This document shows positions 15,210 to 27,723 of a stretch of DNA of 63,201 nucleotides, in pieces. Within the stretch, counting starts at the first letter, position 1, and each line of letters starts with the position of its first letter. Position numbers and translations under genes: made by a program. Origin of the DNA: Candidatus Avibacteroides excrementipullorum (GTDB lineage Bacteria; Bacteroidota; Bacteroidia; Bacteroidales; Bacteroidaceae); contig DVIH01000017.1 of NCBI GenBank assembly GCA_018711405.1, positions 1 through 63,201 of the forward strand, given 5' to 3'. The notes under the pieces were generated by a model, which did not search any database, was not told the DNA's origin, and worked only from the letters and a program-made list of their open reading frames with translations.

Positions 15210-16247
15210 ATGAGCAACAATCTTCTGAACGACACACTCGTCTACAACGGCAATATATCTGAGAAGACCAAGATAAGCCTGATAACCTATGACAAAGAAA
15301 CCCTGAAGCGTTTCGAGGGGCATCGGATAGAAGACCTGCGGGACAAGATAGACAGCAACAAAATAAACTGGTTCTTCGTGAGAGGACTGGAAGACACCGC
15401 CGCAATAAAAGAACTGTGCGAATACTTCAAGATAAACTTCCTGCTCGCACAAGATGTGCTGAACACCAAACACACGCCCAAAATAGAAGAATACAAGGAA
15501 TACAACATCATAATCATGAAGCTGTTTGAAAAGGCCTCAGACAGCGGCAAACTCGTCACAAACCAGATAAGCATCATTCAAGGCAGGTATTTCGTAATCA
15601 CTTTCGCCGAAAAAGACAACGAGATATTCAAAGGCATAGCCCATGCCATAGGCAAAAACATACTCGGAGCAAGGGAAAAGACATCCGATTACCTGCTTTG
15701 CATACAGATAAACAGCATCATAGGCAACTATTCCGCACTCACATACAAACTCGACAGACTGCTCGACGACATAGAAGACCGGCTCATGGACCTGAAAATA
15801 GAAGACAAGATAGGGCAGGAACTTCATGCCATACGCAGGCAATACATGCTGCTGCGCAAGGCCGTGGCTCCCATAAAAGAGCAGTACGGCAAAGTGCTGC
15901 AAAGCGAAAACAGCCTTTACAATGCCGCCAACCGCATGTACTTCAACGACATAAACGACCACATGCGGCTGCTGTCGCAAGACCTGGACATCTGTCGGGA
16001 AACATTGTCATCGCTGCTTGACCTGTATCTGTCAAACAACGAGATATACATGAATTCCATAATGAAGAAACTGACAATCGTATCGACCATATTCATCCCC
16101 CTGACCTTTCTTGCAGGCATCTGGGGCATGAACTTCGCCAACATGCCGGAACTGTCCTGGCAGTTTGGATATCTGTTCGCATGGGGACTGCTTATTATAA
16201 TTGGAGTGTCGATATACGTCTACTTCAAATTCAAAAAATGGTTTTAA
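15210..16247 (+). CDS. corA: CorA family magnesium/cobalt transporter
   Basis: Inner-membrane divalent cation channel (Mg2+, Co2+) working as a pentamer. The 345-aa protein has a large cytoplasmic N-terminal funnel domain with long charged helices at about residues 170-285. Two C-terminal membrane helices follow, with the diagnostic GMN motif at residues 306-308 (IWGMNFANMPEL). It ends in basic residues (KFKKWF), as CorA proteins do. It is divergent from argS and 59 bp upstream of rdgB. Confidence 0.95.
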   Translation: MSNNLLNDTLVYNGNISEKTKISLITYDKETLKRFEGHRIEDLRDKIDSNKINWFFVRGLEDTAAIKELCEYFKINFLLAQDVLNTKHTPKIEEYKEYNIIIMKLFEKASDSGKLVTNQISIIQGRYFVITFAEKDNEIFKGIAHAIGKNILGAREKTSDYLLCIQINSIIGNYSALTYKLDRLLDDIEDRLMDLKIEDKIGQELHAIRRQYMLLRKAVAPIKEQYGKVLQSENSLYNAANRMYFNDINDHMRLLSQDLDICRETLSSLLDLYLSNNEIYMNSIMKKLTIVSTIFIPLTFLAGIWGMNFANMPELSWQFGYLFAWGLLIIIGVSIYVYFKFKKWF

Positions 16248-16306
16248 CGAAAAATATATATCGCATTTTCACGTTATATAATAACTGCAACCAACATTAA
16301 CAGCAA

Positions 16307-16903
16307 ATGTCCAAAATGGAAAAACTCGTTTTCGCTACCAACAACAGACATAAACTCGAAGAAGTGTCGGCCATGACAGGCGGCACGGTAAAGATAGTAA
16401 GCCTCGCAGAAATAGGATGCCATGATGACATCCCCGAAACGGCAGACACATTTCAAGGCAACGCCTTGCAGAAAGCCGCATACGTATATGAACATTTCGG
16501 CCTGCCATGCTTCGCCGACGACAGCGGACTGGAAGTAGACTGTCTCGAAGGCATACCGGGAGTGCTGTCTGCACGTTATGCCGGTGAACACGGCAACTCC
16601 GAAGCCAACATAGCAAAGCTACTCGATGCCATGAAAGGCTCGGAAAACAGAAAAGCCGATTTCAAGACAGTTGTGGCCCTGATACTGCCCGATGGCAAGA
16701 CCGAGTTTTTCGAAGGCCGGGTGGACGGTGTCATAACTATGGAAAAAAGAGGTGAAGGAGGCTTCGGATACGACCCCATATTCATACCCGACGGATATGA
16801 CAAGACTTTTGCCGAACTCGGAGAAAACATAAAAAACAAGATAAGCCATCGCGCCAAAGCCATTGCTGCGCTGTGCGAATATCTAAAACGACTGCCGAAA
16901 TGA
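16307..16903 (+). CDS. rdgB: RdgB/HAM1 non-canonical purine NTP pyrophosphatase
   Basis: Hydrolyses ITP, dITP and XTP to monophosphates and so keeps deaminated purines out of nucleic acids. It has 198 aa. The family N-terminus [15 protein letters not shown], the active-site segment [18 protein letters not shown], the [13 protein letters not shown] loop and the C-terminal [10 protein letters not shown] are all present. ATG 16307 is used; an in-frame ATG at 16316 is an equally good alternative. Its TGA overlaps the ATG of porZ by the ATGA arrangement, indicating translational coupling. Confidence 0.96.
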   Translation: MSKMEKLVFATNNRHKLEEVSAMTGGTVKIVSLAEIGCHDDIPETADTFQGNALQKAAYVYEHFGLPCFADDSGLEVDCLEGIPGVLSARYAGEHGNSEANIAKLLDAMKGSENRKADFKTVVALILPDGKTEFFEGRVDGVITMEKRGEGGFGYDPIFIPDGYDKTFAELGENIKNKISHRAKAIAALCEYLKRLPK

Positions 16904-19209
16904 AAAGAATCTTATCTGCAATCACAGCAGCAATCATATTCGCCGCCACCGCAACAGCTGCGATCATAGGAGAATGGAAAGCATATCCCGCATACGACAA
17001 CACGACCAAAGTTGCCATAGCGGGACACAGGATATACGCAGCCAGCAGCGGATTCATCTACTGTTATGACCAGACGGACAACAGCGTCGCGGCATTCAAC
17101 AAAGTCAACGGCCTGAACGACTACAACGTCTCGGCCATCAGTTACTCATCCCACAGGCAAGCGCTTGTCATAGCATACGCCAACTCAAACATTGATGTGC
17201 TGACAAATGACGGGCATGTAATCAACATCCCAGACCTGAAACTGAAAACCATGTCGCAGGACAAGACCATAAACGCCATATACAACGCAGACAAATACTC
17301 ATACATAGCTACCGGGTTCGGAATATGCGCGGTAGACATATCAAGGGGCGAGATATATGAATCGTACAACATCGATGCAAACACTTACGATGTTGTGCTG
17401 GAGGGCTACACTCTTTACGCTGCGACAGAAAACGGCATAATGACAGGCGATATCCGCAAAAACCTGCTTGACAAAAGCAATTGGGAAATGCTGTGCCAAG
17501 ACAAAGTGAAGCAAATGGCATTTTTCAACGGCACACTCTATTGCAGCATGGAAAACGGGGGGCTGCACAAATGCGACCTGTCGACAGGACGCATTGAACC
17601 TGTAAACGCTGCCGCAACGACCTACTCATACCTCAACGTATGCGATGACCGTCTGCTGTTCGGCACCGGTAACCAAGTAAACATGATAACCGAAAACGGA
17701 AGCATCATAAAAACAACAATCGACACAGAACTGCAAGATGCCGAATTTTCTGCTTCAGACGGCCTCTTGTGGGGAGCTGTATCCGACAAAGGCCTGTACT
17801 CCTACCGGTGGGACGCGGAGACATCAGGCTTCGCACTCAATGCAAGCGAGATAAGACCTGACGGCCCGCTGAGAAACTATTTCTATGACATGAAGTTTGA
17901 AAACGGCAAGCTGTTCATCGTGGGCGGCGGATTCGATGGAGTGAAAATATACAATCCGGGAACAGTAATGTTCTACCAAGACGGCAAATGGAGTACGCTG
18001 CAAGACGGCGACCCTGTATCGCAACTGGGAGGATACACATATATGAACGTGGTATCGGTGGCGCAAGACCCCACAGACGAGACGCACCACTTCGTAGGCT
18101 CCGCTTTCGGAGGACTGTATGAATTCAAAGACGGGATTGCCGTCAACCTCTACTCATGCGACAACTCCCCCCTGGAGTCGGCAAGCCAGAACAACAGGCA
18201 GCTGACACGCGCCGGGGCATTGAACTATGACCGTTACAACAACCTGTGGCTGACCAACTCTTCAGGCACAGAGCCAATCAAGGCGATAAAGCCGGACGGC
18301 ACATGGGTATCGCTCCCGTTCATGGAAATATCCGGATTCCCAACACTTGACAAAATGATAATAGATAGCAGAGGCTGGCTGTGGGGGACATCCAGATTCT
18401 CAGAAGAAGGCATATACTGCATAGATTACAACGGCACGGTAGACAATTTTTCCGATGACAGATATGCCTTTCTCGGAACATACATCAACCAAGACGGCGC
18501 AAGTACCAGCGCACGTACCTACGACATCTGCGAAGACCGCGACGGCGACATCTGGATAGGAACGGAATCAGGGCCTTTCGTCATATACAATGCCGAAATA
18601 CTGCCCGAAGCAGACCCGTCCACTTTCCAGGTGACACAAATCAAAATACCGAGAAATGACGGGAGCAACCTCGCCGACTTCCTTTTGTCGGGAGAAAGAA
18701 TCAACGTGATAAAAGTGGACGGAGCCAACAGGAAGTGGATAGGCACGGAAAACACAGGTCTGTATCTCATCAGCGCAGACGGACAAGAAATGATTCACCA
18801 CTTCGATGAGACCAACAGCCCGCTCTTCGGCAATGCCATCCGAAGCCTCGCCATAGACAACAGCACCGGAGAGGTCTTCATAGGCACTGACTACGGACTG
18901 CTGTCATACATGAGCGATGCCACAGAGCCGCAACCGTCATTCAATGACGAAATATACGCATACCCCAATCCGGTAGAACCAGGATATGAAGATGTCATAG
19001 CCATAAAAGGACTTGTGGAAGACACCGATGTGAAGATAACCGACACGGCGGCAAGGGTCATCGCACAGGGCAAGTCAAACGGAGGCATGTTCGCATGGGA
19101 CGGACGCGATGCTTCAGGACGCCTTGTACCTACCGGCATCTATCTCGTCTTTGCCGCAGACGCATCGGGCAAGAGCGGAATAGTGACAAAGATAACAGTG
19201 ATAAGATAA
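16900..19209 (+). CDS. porZ: PorZ-like type IX secretion component (two beta-propellers plus CTD)
   Basis: In Porphyromonas gingivalis PorZ is a surface part of the T9SS attachment complex that delivers A-LPS to the sortase. This 769-aa protein has a signal peptide ([20 protein letters not shown]), then many propeller blades with two-component-regulator-type repeats ([38 protein letters not shown]). It ends in a T9SS-type C-terminal domain (YPNPVEP, then [19 protein letters not shown]). Length and architecture match PorZ (776 aa in P. gingivalis). The start at 16900 overlaps rdgB by 4 bp, as ATGA. Confidence 0.85.
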   Translation: MKRILSAITAAIIFAATATAAIIGEWKAYPAYDNTTKVAIAGHRIYAASSGFIYCYDQTDNSVAAFNKVNGLNDYNVSAISYSSHRQALVIAYANSNIDVLTNDGHVINIPDLKLKTMSQDKTINAIYNADKYSYIATGFGICAVDISRGEIYESYNIDANTYDVVLEGYTLYAATENGIMTGDIRKNLLDKSNWEMLCQDKVKQMAFFNGTLYCSMENGGLHKCDLSTGRIEPVNAAATTYSYLNVCDDRLLFGTGNQVNMITENGSIIKTTIDTELQDAEFSASDGLLWGAVSDKGLYSYRWDAETSGFALNASEIRPDGPLRNYFYDMKFENGKLFIVGGGFDGVKIYNPGTVMFYQDGKWSTLQDGDPVSQLGGYTYMNVVSVAQDPTDETHHFVGSAFGGLYEFKDGIAVNLYSCDNSPLESASQNNRQLTRAGALNYDRYNNLWLTNSSGTEPIKAIKPDGTWVSLPFMEISGFPTLDKMIIDSRGWLWGTSRFSEEGIYCIDYNGTVDNFSDDRYAFLGTYINQDGASTSARTYDICEDRDGDIWIGTESGPFVIYNAEILPEADPSTFQVTQIKIPRNDGSNLADFLLSGERINVIKVDGANRKWIGTENTGLYLISADGQEMIHHFDETNSPLFGNAIRSLAIDNSTGEVFIGTDYGLLSYMSDATEPQPSFNDEIYAYPNPVEPGYEDVIAIKGLVEDTDVKITDTAARVIAQGKSNGGMFAWDGRDASGRLVPTGIYLVFAADASGKSGIVTKITVIR

Positions 19210-19224
19210 CCCACGCATGACACA

Positions 19225-19270
19225 AGAAAGGCCGGACTGTATGGCATTTGCCTCGCCGTCCGGCCTTTCT
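19225..19270. terminator. bidirectional terminator between porZ and the LRR gene
   Basis: AGAAAGGCCGGAC (19225-19237) pairs perfectly with GTCCGGCCTTTCT (19258-19270) around a 20-nt loop. It fills the short gap between these convergent genes, the one convergent junction between intact genes in the window without a 22-bp array. Confidence 0.8.
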
Positions 19271-19291
19271 CTATTTGATTTCACAACAGTT

Positions 19292-20764
19292 TCAGAATCT
19301 TACCTTGATGCTTTCCCCACCGCACTTCAGCACATAAAGGCCATGGGCCGGGAGAGTGAAACGGGCAACACCATCGGCCGTCATGTCTCCGCATTGTTTA
19401 CGCCCGGCCGTATCGAACAGTTCCGGAACATCGTTGCCGAATCCTGTCACGACAAGGCAGTCGCCGTCAAGCCTGTAAGCAAAATTCATCTTCCCGTCTT
19501 CCACCGACACCGGCACGTCCACTTCCTTTATATCGAAGAAATCGCCCCAGCCATAAGCAAGCCAATAGTCATTGTACGTACCTTTGGGAACATACAGGGT
19601 AGCGGTCTTGGTTATCTCATCCGGGAAAAAATCCAATTCAGGCGGGACTGCAGCATATACATACACCTCTTTGACATCCTTTATAGTCTGGAATGCCCCC
19701 ACGACCGTCTTTATCGTCGCAGGCAATATGATTTTCTCAAGAGAGACATCCCTGAACGCACGTTCATCAACAGTATCCACCCCATAAGGTATCTCATATT
19801 CAAGCACTTTTTTCTTTACCGGGAACTGCATAAGCCTGTCAAAGTTCTTAGTGAAAAGCACACCATCAGACGAAGCATACACCGTATTGTCGGGATCGAC
19901 AGTTATATCTTCAAGCCCGTTTCCATAAATATGTCCGTCTCTTCTGCTAAAAGGCCTGAGCACTTCATATTCGTCAAAAGTCAGTCCTTCCAAAGTGGCA
20001 GGCAAATACAACTTTGAAAGTCTGTCACACCCATCAAAAGCCAAACAATTCAAGAATTTTATTCCTCCAAGATCTATCTCATGCAGGTTCGTGCACCCTC
20101 TAAAGGAGTACTCACCGATAAACCTGAAATTTTCCGGAATCACAAATGTCTCTAATGCCGTACAATTTTCAAAAGCTTGCGTACCGATACGGAAATCAGG
20201 ATAATAATCAGGCAGATTCACCCGCTTAAGGCTAGTACAGTTACGAAACGCCTTATCCTCTATTCCGCCACTTTCCCCTTCGGTAATCGTCACTTCCTCA
20301 AGGTTGGAGCAGTTCTCAAACCAACCCTCTCGCACATAATCTACACAAATCACTTTTTTCAGGCTGTGACAATTGTAGAACACATACTTTATACCGCCTT
20401 CACTAGTGTCAGGGGGATATTGATTACCTGCTATGCTATACGTCCCCACCAAATCATTCCGGTCCGCTTCCAAATAAACAGTTTTGTCATTGGAAGCAAA
20501 ATTCACGCCTGAAATGTCAAGCGTTTCAAGCTTTCCCGAAGTGGAACTGCCATACTTATCCGAACCGGCCATGTCGCGAAGAAGCATTATGTCAAGCCCG
20601 TTCAACGTACCGGTCAGAACCAAATCAGTGATTTGATACTTCTTGGAACTCGCTATCATGCCCGACAACGAACCCGGAGTTTCCAAATGCAGCGTAATAG
20701 TCTGCGCCTGCAGCCCTGCCCATATCCCTATGGAACATAAGAATGTCAGTAAAATTTTTCTCAT
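19292..20764 (-). CDS. BspA-like leucine-rich-repeat surface protein
   Basis: A 490-aa secreted protein. A signal peptide (MRKILLTFLCSIGIWAGLQAQ) is followed by Treponema/BspA-type leucine-rich repeats, for example FENCSNLEEVTI, FRNCTSLKRVNLP, FENCTALETFVIP and FRGCTNLHEIDL, spaced about 23-25 residues. A small C-terminal domain (VVTGFGNDVPELFDTAGRK to LPAHGLYVLKCGGESIKVRF, here LPAHGLYVLK) resembles a T9SS sorting domain, so it is probably secreted by the pathway to which PorZ belongs. BspA proteins are adhesins in related oral bacteria; the role here is unknown. Start chosen at ATG 20764 because of the signal peptide. Confidence 0.88.
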   Translation of the reverse strand: MRKILLTFLCSIGIWAGLQAQTITLHLETPGSLSGMIASSKKYQITDLVLTGTLNGLDIMLLRDMAGSDKYGSSTSGKLETLDISGVNFASNDKTVYLEADRNDLVGTYSIAGNQYPPDTSEGGIKYVFYNCHSLKKVICVDYVREGWFENCSNLEEVTITEGESGGIEDKAFRNCTSLKRVNLPDYYPDFRIGTQAFENCTALETFVIPENFRFIGEYSFRGCTNLHEIDLGGIKFLNCLAFDGCDRLSKLYLPATLEGLTFDEYEVLRPFSRRDGHIYGNGLEDITVDPDNTVYASSDGVLFTKNFDRLMQFPVKKKVLEYEIPYGVDTVDERAFRDVSLEKIILPATIKTVVGAFQTIKDVKEVYVYAAVPPELDFFPDEITKTATLYVPKGTYNDYWLAYGWGDFFDIKEVDVPVSVEDGKMNFAYRLDGDCLVVTGFGNDVPELFDTAGRKQCGDMTADGVARFTLPAHGLYVLKCGGESIKVRF

Positions 20765-20850
20765 AAATATAAAGTTTTTATTAAACAAAAGAATATACAA
20801 TATTAGACAAACCACATGAGACGGGAAAACCGCAAAAAACCGTATTGTAA

Positions 20851-22287
<1,437 letters not shown>

Positions 22288-22315
22288 TCGTACAAGTAAG
22301 TGATTATATAGACAA

Positions 22316-22356
22316 AAGCGGGATGTGCCGGTCGGCACATCCCGCTTGATTTTTTA
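22316..22356 (+). terminator. intrinsic terminator of eno
   Basis: A perfect 15-bp inverted repeat (AAGCGGGATGTGCCG at 22316-22330 with its complement from 22333) is followed by GATTTTTT. Confidence 0.9.
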
Positions 22357-22389
22357 TCATTAGGACATTCGTTTCAGACCACAGAAAAA

Positions 22390-22479
22390 GATCGGCTCGA
22401 TACCGGGCAAAGATATACGCCATCTTCCCCCGACACCGAGCCGATCACGACCGAAGATGGCGCACATCCTTGGGGCGGC
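22390..22479. repeat. 22-bp-period intergenic array C (4 units)
   Basis: Cores begin at 22390 (GATCGGCTCGATA), 22412 (GATATACGCCATC), 22434 (CACCGAGCCGATC) and 22456 (GATGGCGCACATC), with spacers CCGGGCAAA, TTCCCCCGA and ACGACCGAA. Order b', a, b, a', so both core types are present with an inverted partner. Five A residues (22385-22389) flank the left edge, giving TTTTT on the minus strand after the b/b' pair. It lies between eno and the convergent xusC. The core 2 unit with its preceding spacer is identical to the one in array B. Confidence 0.95.
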
Positions 22480-22522
22480 ATCTCCGCATGATAAAATCAA
22501 ATAATGAGACAAACAGTCAATA

Positions 22523-23647
22523 TCATTTTCCAAACCTTTTCTTCAGCCACAGATAGTATCCAGTGAGGGGCAACAATCCTCCTATGAGAGCGGCAAGGAA
22601 ATAGAGCGTCTTGGTCAACATGCCGCCCCAACTGCCGGTATGGAAAGCATAAAACCAGCCTTTCAGCGTCTGCGAACGAGGTAATTCGCCATAAGCAGTC
22701 ACCTTGTCCAATGCTCCTGTTTCAGTGTCGAACGCCACAGTGTCCGTCTTGCGCATGTGCGAGTCAGGATCGGGCTGCACCTGCACATTGCCGCGCCCGA
22801 GCTTCACCGACTTATATTTGACATACATGTCTTTCACTCCATCCAACGCCTTGTCCCACACGGCATAGGAGAAAGTTTCCCCGCCTTTGCCGGCAGTCTT
22901 TCCGCCATTGCGCACCGCAGTTACAGACGCATGACCGGCAGACGGCTGCTGCCGCACCCCGCCAAACAGACCGTAGGCCGCATCTCTGTACCAGCCGAAA
23001 GACCAGGTCAGGCCGGTGAGTGCCATGACGAGCAGAAAGATGGTGGCATAGAAACCGAGAGACACATGCACATCGTACCAGAACCGCCGCCAACCTTTGG
23101 AGACCGACACGCCGAGCCTGTTTTTCATGGCCCTGTACGAACGCGGCACCCATATCGCGACACCGCTCACGAGGATAATGACCATGATCAGCGTGGTGAC
23201 GCCCACAACGACTTTGCCCGCCGATTTCTCCCCTTTGGAGGGAGGAGGGTCGAGCAGCCACCTGTGCAGTTTGCGCATGGTGCTGAAAAATGTACTTGCC
23301 TCCACCCAGCCGTTGACCTGTCCGGTATATGGGTTCACACTCAGGCTTTTCCTGCCTGCATTGGCAAAGGAGACCATGCAAGCCTCGTCAGACCGCCCCG
23401 AATACTGCATTGCAGAGATGCGCAGCGTATCGGGCATCTGCTCCATGACACGCCTTGCCAGTTCGGACGGGCGCATGGCTTCCGCCCCGTCGGGCACCTC
23501 CACGCGGTAAAGTTCGCGATGCAGCAGCCCGGCAATGTCTTTTTCAAACACCAGCATCGCTCCCGAAAAGCAGATGACCGATATTATCAGTCCCAGAGGG
23601 ATGGAAAGCCAAAGATGTATCTTGGCAAACAACTTTCTCGCAGTCAT
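22523..23647 (-). CDS. xusC: XusC-like PepSY-domain inner-membrane protein
   Basis: PepSY-associated membrane protein, 374 aa, with about four membrane helices and two periplasmic PepSY-type segments. It begins MTARKLFAKIHLWLSIPLG, the usual start of this family. The order PepSY protein, DUF4374 lipoprotein, TonB receptor is that of the Bacteroides xusCBA xenosiderophore locus, where XusC is thought to reduce or move iron released from siderophores at the inner membrane. ATG 23647 is preferred; a longer frame to 23695 would overlap xusB. xusB ends 16 bp upstream. Confidence 0.82.
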   Translation of the reverse strand: MTARKLFAKIHLWLSIPLGLIISVICFSGAMLVFEKDIAGLLHRELYRVEVPDGAEAMRPSELARRVMEQMPDTLRISAMQYSGRSDEACMVSFANAGRKSLSVNPYTGQVNGWVEASTFFSTMRKLHRWLLDPPPSKGEKSAGKVVVGVTTLIMVIILVSGVAIWVPRSYRAMKNRLGVSVSKGWRRFWYDVHVSLGFYATIFLLVMALTGLTWSFGWYRDAAYGLFGGVRQQPSAGHASVTAVRNGGKTAGKGGETFSYAVWDKALDGVKDMYVKYKSVKLGRGNVQVQPDPDSHMRKTDTVAFDTETGALDKVTAYGELPRSQTLKGWFYAFHTGSWGGMLTKTLYFLAALIGGLLPLTGYYLWLKKRFGK

Positions 23648-23663
23648 ACAAGACACCGGCCGG

Positions 23664-25079
23664 TTATTGTTCCGAAGAAAGTTTGCCCACCGCATTCACG
23701 CCATCGGCCACAATCTCAAGCCCTTTCACTGCCGAAGCCGATTTCGGGTCTATCTTGTAAAGCGCGGGACGGCTGCCGTCTGTGGTCACCACCGGCATGT
23801 AGGCATATCCGCCTTCGCAGAAAGGTATGCCGAAAGATGAAATCGCGCTTTGCTCTGGCAACCCCTCTGTCAGTGTGGTCAGCACGCCTTCCTCGCCCTT
23901 GAATATGGCAAGCTCTTTCACCGGCGCACTCTTGCCGCTCATGGTGCCGTCACTATACATTTGCAGCAGGAAGTAATCTTCGGCAATATGCCAGCAGCGG
24001 AACATGGGATGCCCGGTGCCCTGCTCCTCCAGATTGACATAATAGCCGGCATCGAAACGGTTCTCGCCCGCCTTTATGCGCACCACTCCCGCAGGCAACC
24101 GGCCTGTAACCTTCTTCAGCTCGTCAGACGATGTCGCAGTCCTGCCGTAACCGGGAGAGAACACATAGATGTCGCCATTGTCGGCAGCCCATATAGTCTG
24201 GTAATACTGCGACCTCATCCGTCCGCAGGCGAAACCTATCTTGTCGGTCTCAAGGATTACCGGCGTCTCATCGAAATCATCTCCGCTATATATAGCCACG
24301 AAAGCCTTGTCGGGATACTGCGTGGAAGGAATCTGTCCGGGAGTATAGCTGCCCGACCCTTGTCCGCCGGTAGTGGTGGTTATGAGTTCCCTGTCGGTAA
24401 TAAGTTCCGGGAACGTATTCACTCCGTAATGGCTCATGCCCATGGGTACTACAGAGGTGTAAAGTTTGCCGTTGGCCTCCACGAAGCCTGCAAAACTGAC
24501 AATCTCGCCGTTGCCCAGAAAGTTTTCCGCGATGTGCGTGCCTGTGGTCGTCTGTCCGGTATAGGCATTCAGGTAGTTGAATTGCAAGTATTTTGCAAAA
24601 TTGCCCTCGCTGTCTTTCTCCACTGTGCCGTCATTGGTGGAAGCCGTAATCACGTTGTCGCCCCAGATGCCGTATGTGGTTATGCGGTTGAACGTATATG
24701 CCCTTGCCTTCTCTATCTGCCCGTTGGCGTTGAGCCTGAACGAAGAACCCGTACCCGCATTGCCGTCATTATATTGCAGGTTGAAGAGGAACTTGTCTTT
24801 ATAGAACACCCAAGTGCCGTTGTCCGCCTCCACTCCCGATTGCATGGAAGTGACACTGCCGTTGTCAATGGTTTCGGAAGTCAGCAGATAGCTCGCCTCG
24901 TCTACTGCCGCAGCCACGACATAACGCTCCACAGCCGTCACAGCTCCGCCCGAGCCTTCGCCTTCTCCGGCATTGTTCCCATTGCTTTCGCCCTCAGGGC
25001 CGTTTTTCTCACTGCAAGACACAAATGCCCCGCCCATGCAAAGTGCGGCGGCACAATGTAATAAGAATTTTGTCTTCAT
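23664..25079 (-). CDS. xusB: XusB-like DUF4374 surface lipoprotein
   Basis: A 471-aa lipoprotein with lipobox MGGAFVSC (Cys near residue 22) followed by a Gly/Glu/Asn-rich tether. The rest has the repeated strand pattern of a seven-bladed propeller, as in DUF4374 proteins. In Bacteroides thetaiotaomicron XusB is the surface-exposed siderophore (enterobactin) binding lipoprotein that hands its ligand to XusA. Here it lies directly between the PepSY gene and the TonB receptor, supporting the same role. Ligand specificity cannot be read from sequence. Confidence 0.82.
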   Translation of the reverse strand: MKTKFLLHCAAALCMGGAFVSCSEKNGPEGESNGNNAGEGEGSGGAVTAVERYVVAAAVDEASYLLTSETIDNGSVTSMQSGVEADNGTWVFYKDKFLFNLQYNDGNAGTGSSFRLNANGQIEKARAYTFNRITTYGIWGDNVITASTNDGTVEKDSEGNFAKYLQFNYLNAYTGQTTTGTHIAENFLGNGEIVSFAGFVEANGKLYTSVVPMGMSHYGVNTFPELITDRELITTTTGGQGSGSYTPGQIPSTQYPDKAFVAIYSGDDFDETPVILETDKIGFACGRMRSQYYQTIWAADNGDIYVFSPGYGRTATSSDELKKVTGRLPAGVVRIKAGENRFDAGYYVNLEEQGTGHPMFRCWHIAEDYFLLQMYSDGTMSGKSAPVKELAIFKGEEGVLTTLTEGLPEQSAISSFGIPFCEGGYAYMPVVTTDGSRPALYKIDPKSASAVKGLEIVADGVNAVGKLSSEQ

Positions 25080-25138
25080 AACCTTATCTAAAATATTTAC
25101 TGATTTATATTAAATGATTGACCAATATATATATTCCT

Positions 25139-27589
25139 CTACCTGCCCAGCCATACACGCACCTTGCCATAGAATGCCCTGCCGGCCTTTTGCAGGCTGT
25201 AGTTGTCATACAGTTTCTCATCGGTGAAGTTCCTGCACTCGAACGAAAAGTTGTACCGCCCGTTCTTCACGCTGTAGCTCACGGTGAGATTGTGCGAAAA
25301 CTGTTCCGGCACTTTCCTCTTGGACGAGGCATCGCCTATCGACTCCCAGTAGAGCGGGAATTCATGCTGGTAATAGCTGTCGTATGACACCGTCAGGACA
25401 TTGCCTTTGGCAAACAGGTCGTTCCAGTAGAATGCCGCATCAAAGTTGGCATACCTGTAAGGCTGGTTGGGTATGCGTTGCCCGTAGGTCAGCGACTCCT
25501 GCATGGTGCCGCCCGCACGATATTTCTCATCGTTGCGCGCATTCATGTCATTGTAGGTGCCGCCTATGCTGAACCATCGGGAAAACGTGTAACGTGCCGA
25601 CACATTATATCCTTTGGTCTTCACACGTCCGTGATTTTCGTAGAAGCCGAAACTCATGCCTCCCACTGCATCCAGTCCGCGCCTGATGTAATCTTTCGTG
25701 TCGCGGTAGATAAGCCCTCCCTCCACATAGAGGGAATGTTTTCCGAAACTGCCGCCATAGCTGACGTTGAAATTGAAGTTGTCGCTTTTCTCCGGCTTCA
25801 AATCCGCTTTTCCCGCCTCCAGGTCTTCATCGCCGAACAGTTCATCGGTGGTAGGCAGACGGTATGCCTTCTCATAAGAGAGCTTGGCCTGCAACTCGGG
25901 CATGAAGAAATATGTGCCCGCCGCCCCGTAGCCCAATGAAGATATATGCTTTTTCATCTGCACATAATTGCCTATGCCGTCATCGCTCAAAGAGACCGGA
26001 CCTTGATTGTACTGGTTGTAATACTTGCCGAATACAGAAAGATTCCATTTCTCTGACGGCATCACCCTGTATGACAGGCCGGAAATGTTTTTCCTCGTTA
26101 TCTTGGGCATACTGAAGTCAGAAAGTTTGGAACTTCCGGCGATGTAAGACCTTGTGGTACGCTTGAATGTGCTGACCACATGATTGAAAGTGAACACATG
26201 CTTGTGGCCTATGCGATAGTTAAGGGTCGCAGTACCGTTCCAGTTGACATTCTTCGACTGGTTGTTCTGGTTGGACTGCTCTCCGGGCGAACCGGTATAC
26301 TTCTTCTCGCCGCGCCAGTTATATTTATATGAGGCCGTATCGATGTTGTTCGTCATGTTATGATTGTAGTTGGCAGTCAGGGCAAGGTCCAGTCCTTTCA
26401 CGCCGAGATCGCTTTTCCTGTACTCCAGCGACGGCACGAAAGAATGTCCTTTGCGGTGTTTCTGCCCGAACACGATGTCCTGCTCCACACCGGTCTGTAT
26501 CTCCTTATAGAAATGAGAGAATGTGAAGCCGAGCATAAACCTGTCTGCCCATTTCCTGTCGGTCACCCCCACCTTGCCTATCACGGCCTCGTTGTGGAAA
26601 GTGTCATTGAAACGTTTCAAGCGATATACTTTGCTCTCATCAGTCGATTCTATTATGTCGCCCTCAAATTCCGTGACGTATGTATCCACATAATAATCAT
26701 TGTCGGAATAGTTCTGGAAAGCATTGATTTCATACGTCAGCCCGTTTTTGAAAGACTGCCCGAAGTTGACATACGACTTGTGAGTATTGAACGAGCCGTA
26801 TGAATATGATGCATCGGCAAACCAACGTCTCTTGTTCTTATTCGTCACTATGTTGACCACGCCGCCCAAAGCATCCGTGCCGAATCCCACCGGCACCACA
26901 CCTTTATATACTTCTATCCTCTCGGCAAAGTTCACAGGTATGTTGTTGAGGTCGAAAGCCGCGCCCGCTCCCTCCTGAGGCACGCCGTCAATGAATATCT
27001 TCACATGCTTGCCGCTGAAGCCGTCGAGCATGAGCTGCATGTCAGAACCCACGCCGCCCGATTCGCGCAGCTTCAGTCCCGGCAAACGATTCAAAGCCTC
27101 GCTCAGGTTTTTGGTGGAATTGTGCATTTCCTTAGTGTCGACCGCCACCGCATTGAACGCCGACCGCTTCACACGCCCCACGCCCGAAGACACCACTACC
27201 ACCTCATCGAGCGACATCACGCTCTGCTCTATCCTGACGTGCACCTTATGCCTTTCTCCGGCTCTCAGTTTCACCTTGCGCTCCACCGTCTCATAGCCTA
27301 CGGCCGAAACCACAAGCACATAATCGCCTTGAGGAGCTTTCATGCGAAACACGCCCTCCTCATCGGAGGTGCATCCGTATGTGGTCCCTTTCAGATAAAC
27401 AGTAGCGAAATCAAGAGGAGAATCATCTTCAGTAGAAATTATCTTGCCCGAAATGTATGAAATGCCGCGCTCTTTCTCTCCATGATGTCTGCCGTGCTCA
27501 TGACGTCCGTGATACTGGGCGTAAGCCGGCAGCAAACTTACAAAGGCTATCAGTATAAAAACAGTTCTGCCGATAAATGTCTTTGTCAT
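25139..27589 (-). CDS. xusA: XusA-like TonB-dependent outer-membrane receptor
   Basis: An 816-aa receptor importing a siderophore or metal complex across the outer membrane. Signal peptide to about residue 24 (PAYAQ), then a short His-rich stretch (His at 27, 30, 32, 35, 36). A carboxypeptidase-regulatory-like beta-sandwich follows (ISGKIISTEDDSPLDFATV), a TonB box-like DEVVVVSSG, a plug (LNRLPGLKLRESGGVGSD, IFIDGVPQ) and a 22-strand barrel ending in VRVWLGR. It is the first gene of the xusABC unit and is preceded by a TATTTTTG -7 box. Iron control is expected from the family, but I did not find a clear Fur box. Confidence 0.85.
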   Translation of the reverse strand: MTKTFIGRTVFILIAFVSLLPAYAQYHGRHEHGRHHGEKERGISYISGKIISTEDDSPLDFATVYLKGTTYGCTSDEEGVFRMKAPQGDYVLVVSAVGYETVERKVKLRAGERHKVHVRIEQSVMSLDEVVVVSSGVGRVKRSAFNAVAVDTKEMHNSTKNLSEALNRLPGLKLRESGGVGSDMQLMLDGFSGKHVKIFIDGVPQEGAGAAFDLNNIPVNFAERIEVYKGVVPVGFGTDALGGVVNIVTNKNKRRWFADASYSYGSFNTHKSYVNFGQSFKNGLTYEINAFQNYSDNDYYVDTYVTEFEGDIIESTDESKVYRLKRFNDTFHNEAVIGKVGVTDRKWADRFMLGFTFSHFYKEIQTGVEQDIVFGQKHRKGHSFVPSLEYRKSDLGVKGLDLALTANYNHNMTNNIDTASYKYNWRGEKKYTGSPGEQSNQNNQSKNVNWNGTATLNYRIGHKHVFTFNHVVSTFKRTTRSYIAGSSKLSDFSMPKITRKNISGLSYRVMPSEKWNLSVFGKYYNQYNQGPVSLSDDGIGNYVQMKKHISSLGYGAAGTYFFMPELQAKLSYEKAYRLPTTDELFGDEDLEAGKADLKPEKSDNFNFNVSYGGSFGKHSLYVEGGLIYRDTKDYIRRGLDAVGGMSFGFYENHGRVKTKGYNVSARYTFSRWFSIGGTYNDMNARNDEKYRAGGTMQESLTYGQRIPNQPYRYANFDAAFYWNDLFAKGNVLTVSYDSYYQHEFPLYWESIGDASSKRKVPEQFSHNLTVSYSVKNGRYNFSFECRNFTDEKLYDNYSLQKAGRAFYGKVRVWLGR

Positions 27590-27632
27590 TTCTTAAAAAT
27601 CCTTGCTTATGCATCTTTGTTTTTTCACGGTG

Positions 27633-27640
27633 CAAAAATA
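27633..27640 (-). promoter_or_regulatory. -7 promoter element of xusABC
   Basis: TATTTTTG on the minus strand fits TAnnTTTG, 43 bp upstream of the xusA ATG. A TTGC about 20 bp further upstream could be the -33 element. Confidence 0.5.
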
Positions 27641-27723
27641 CTGCGGCAAGGAAAGCCCCGCAATCACCGATTTTAGGTATTAGGCACGCGGCCGGTAACC
27701 ATATTCAGCTACCGGCAAGGACT